From Firmicutes bacterium UBA4874 (GTDB lineage: Bacteria; Bacillota; Clostridia; Caldicoprobacterales; DTU083): a stretch of 7,631 bases of DNA. The stretch is taken from positions 1,923 to 9,553 of the forward strand of contig DHDO01000005.1 of assembly GCA_002399435.1 (NCBI GenBank), read 5' to 3'. This document shows, in pieces, positions 6,959-7,631 of the stretch. The translations under genes and the position numbers were made by a program. The stretch's first letter is position 1; each line of letters opens with the position of its first letter. Below the pieces are notes generated by a model. The model saw only the letters and a list, made by a program, of their open reading frames with translations. It did no database searches and had not been told where the DNA came from.

Positions 6959-7101
6959 ACTCCGCACTTACGTGGACAGGACGAACACCGGACCGGTACT
7001 GTCTGGTTTCGGACCGGGCACTCCGCACTCATGTGGACAGGACGAACATCGGTCCGGCACTGTCCGGTTTCAGACCGGGCACTCCGCACTCATGTGGGCA
7101 G
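6959..7101. repeat. 61-bp tandem repeat, two full copies plus a partial third
   Basis: Copies start with ACTCCGCACT at 6959, 7020 and 7081, an exact 61-bp period. The first two agree at 54 of 61 positions; six of the seven differences are transitions. The third matches the second at 20 of 21 bases (to 7101) and then diverges. The period is not a multiple of three, so it cannot encode a repeated peptide in one frame. Each full copy can form a 7-bp hairpin at its end (7001-7019 and 7062-7080) with a 5-base loop. I do not recognise a known repeat family. Confidence 0.85.
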
Positions 7102-7102
7102 A

Positions 7103-7125
7103 ACCATGACTCGTGAGGGCATGGT
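7103..7125. repeat. Inverted repeat ACCATG-N11-CATGGT
   Basis: The perfect 6-bp arms (7103-7108 and 7120-7125) begin two bases after the partial third copy of the 61-bp repeat loses similarity. There is no following T-run, so it is not an intrinsic terminator. Its loop contains the GAGGG that could serve an ATG at 7126. Confidence 0.45.
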
Positions 7126-7137
7126 ATGAATACCAAA

Positions 7138-7169
7138 ACCGGATGGGGCAGGAACCGGATGAGGCAGGA
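7138..7169. repeat. 16-bp tandem duplication
   Basis: Two adjacent 16-base units (7138-7153 and 7154-7169) of the form ACCGGATGRGGCAGGA differ at one base (G or A at position 9). This looks like a recent local duplication. The unit is not a multiple of three. It includes the in-frame ATG at 7159, which makes that ATG a doubtful start for recQ. Confidence 0.8.
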
Positions 7170-7251
7170 AAAAGGGTTTTCCATGGCGAACTTAGGGGAG
7201 CAGGGGCGAAAAAGGAAAGAACAGTCCGAAGGAGAAAGGATCGCGGAAAAT

Positions 7252-7631
7252 ATGCCAGACAGCTTCAGCTTGCGGGAGCATGCAAAGCGGCTTCTTACCG
7301 ATACATTTGGTTATACCGATTTTCGGAAAGGGCAATGGGAGGTCATTGAAAGTATTTTACAAGGAAGGAACACCGTTGCCATTTTTCCCACAGGAGGTGG
7401 CAAGTCCCTGTGCTTTCAGATTCCTGCTATGATGATGTCCGGCACGACGGTTGTGATTTCTCCGTTGATTTCCCTGATGAAGGATCAGGTGGACAGCCTG
7501 GTGAAGAAAGGGATCGCCGCTTCCTTTCTCAGCAGTTCCCTGTTGGAGCATGAGGTGACCCGCCGGATCCATGAAATGGAAAATGGCCGCTACAAGATTG
7601 TCTATATTGCGCCGGAACGGTTTCAATCCGA
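7252..7631 (+). CDS. recQ: RecQ-family ATP-dependent DNA helicase, 3' end cut by window edge
   Basis: The 126 visible codons match the start of RecQ helicases, which unwind DNA 3' to 5' in recombination and fork repair. Motif 0 is FGYTDFRKGQ (19-28), Walker A/motif I is FPTGGGKS (45-52), motif Ia is SPLISLMKDQ (70-79) and motif Ib is YIAPERF (118-124). The DEAH box, RQC and HRDC regions lie beyond the edge, so completeness cannot be judged. ATG 7252 puts FGY at residues 19-21, near its place in E. coli RecQ, but its ribosome binding site is weak (AGGA 11 bases away). In-frame ATGs at 7183, 7159 and 7126 are alternatives; 7126 has GAGG at good spacing. Family is certain, start is not. Confidence 0.9.
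   Translation, partial: MPDSFSLREHAKRLLTDTFGYTDFRKGQWEVIESILQGRNTVAIFPTGGGKSLCFQIPAMMMSGTTVVISPLISLMKDQVDSLVKKGIAASFLSSSLLEHEVTRRIHEMENGRYKIVYIAPERFQS

Larger units (their letters stand above)
6946..7251. other. Repeat-bearing gap between exporter genes and recQ
   Basis: This 306-base stretch has no supported gene of its own. It holds a 61-bp tandem repeat (6959-7101), a 6-bp dyad (7103-7125) and a 16-bp tandem duplication (7138-7169). The last part (7117-7251) is open in the recQ frame and could encode an N-terminal extension. I see no intrinsic terminator with a T-run for the exporter operon and no convincing recQ promoter. Confidence 0.7.

Noticed and set aside
6959..7101. CRISPR-like array
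   Set aside because: The copies are directly adjacent with no unique spacers and differ at many positions; no cas gene is near.
6944..7128. A plus-strand frame that is open through the 61-bp repeats
   Set aside because: The 61-bp period changes frame in each copy, so the peptide does not repeat. The open frame is explained by few A/T-rich stop triplets in this GC-rich stretch.
7113..7349. 78-codon plus-strand ORF overlapping the recQ start
   Set aside because: It is in a different frame from the strongly matching RecQ helicase sequence and shows no family features.

Overview
The window looks like chromosomal DNA from a Gram-positive, low-to-mid GC bacterium, most likely a clostridial Firmicute (Lachnospiraceae-like, inferred). 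The reasons are strong AGGAGG-type ribosome binding sites, frequent TTG start codons, a BirA with an N-terminal DNA-binding domain, and a heterodimeric exporter of the type common in Firmicutes. I see no rRNA, tRNA, insertion sequence, phage gene or CRISPR array.

Left part, minus strand (1-1900): a MoxR-family AAA+ ATPase gene is followed, with a 4-base ATGA overlap, by a DUF58 membrane-anchored protein gene that runs off the left edge. This is the conserved MoxR-DUF58 pair. Further members of the operon, if present, lie outside the window.

Divergent intergenic region (1901-2149): candidate promoters for the leftward moxR operon and the rightward birA gene appear to share nearly the same -10 bases (1989-1995). 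A 21-bp dyad covers the proposed moxR -35.

Middle, plus strand (2150-6945): birA (biotin-protein ligase and likely biotin repressor) overlaps a 51-codon ORF of unknown function. After 75 bp come two ABC exporter half-transporter genes, one base apart. Their motifs are complementary: the first has an Asp in place of the catalytic Glu but an intact LSGGQ, and the second has the Glu but LSQGQ. They should therefore form one heterodimer with one active and one degenerate ATP site, as in TM287/288 and BmrC/BmrD. The short ORF sits where the BmrB leader peptide sits in Bacillus subtilis, and the exporter's TTG start lies in a possible hairpin, so translation- or attenuation-based control is worth testing.

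Right part (6946-7631): the roughly 300-bp gap after the exporter holds two full and one partial copy of a 61-bp tandem repeat with conserved hairpin potential, a 6-bp dyad, and a separate 16-bp tandem duplication. The 5' end of a RecQ-family DNA helicase gene follows and runs off the right edge. The short ORF with its leader region and the 61-bp repeats are the least explained parts of the window; the larger genes belong to known families.
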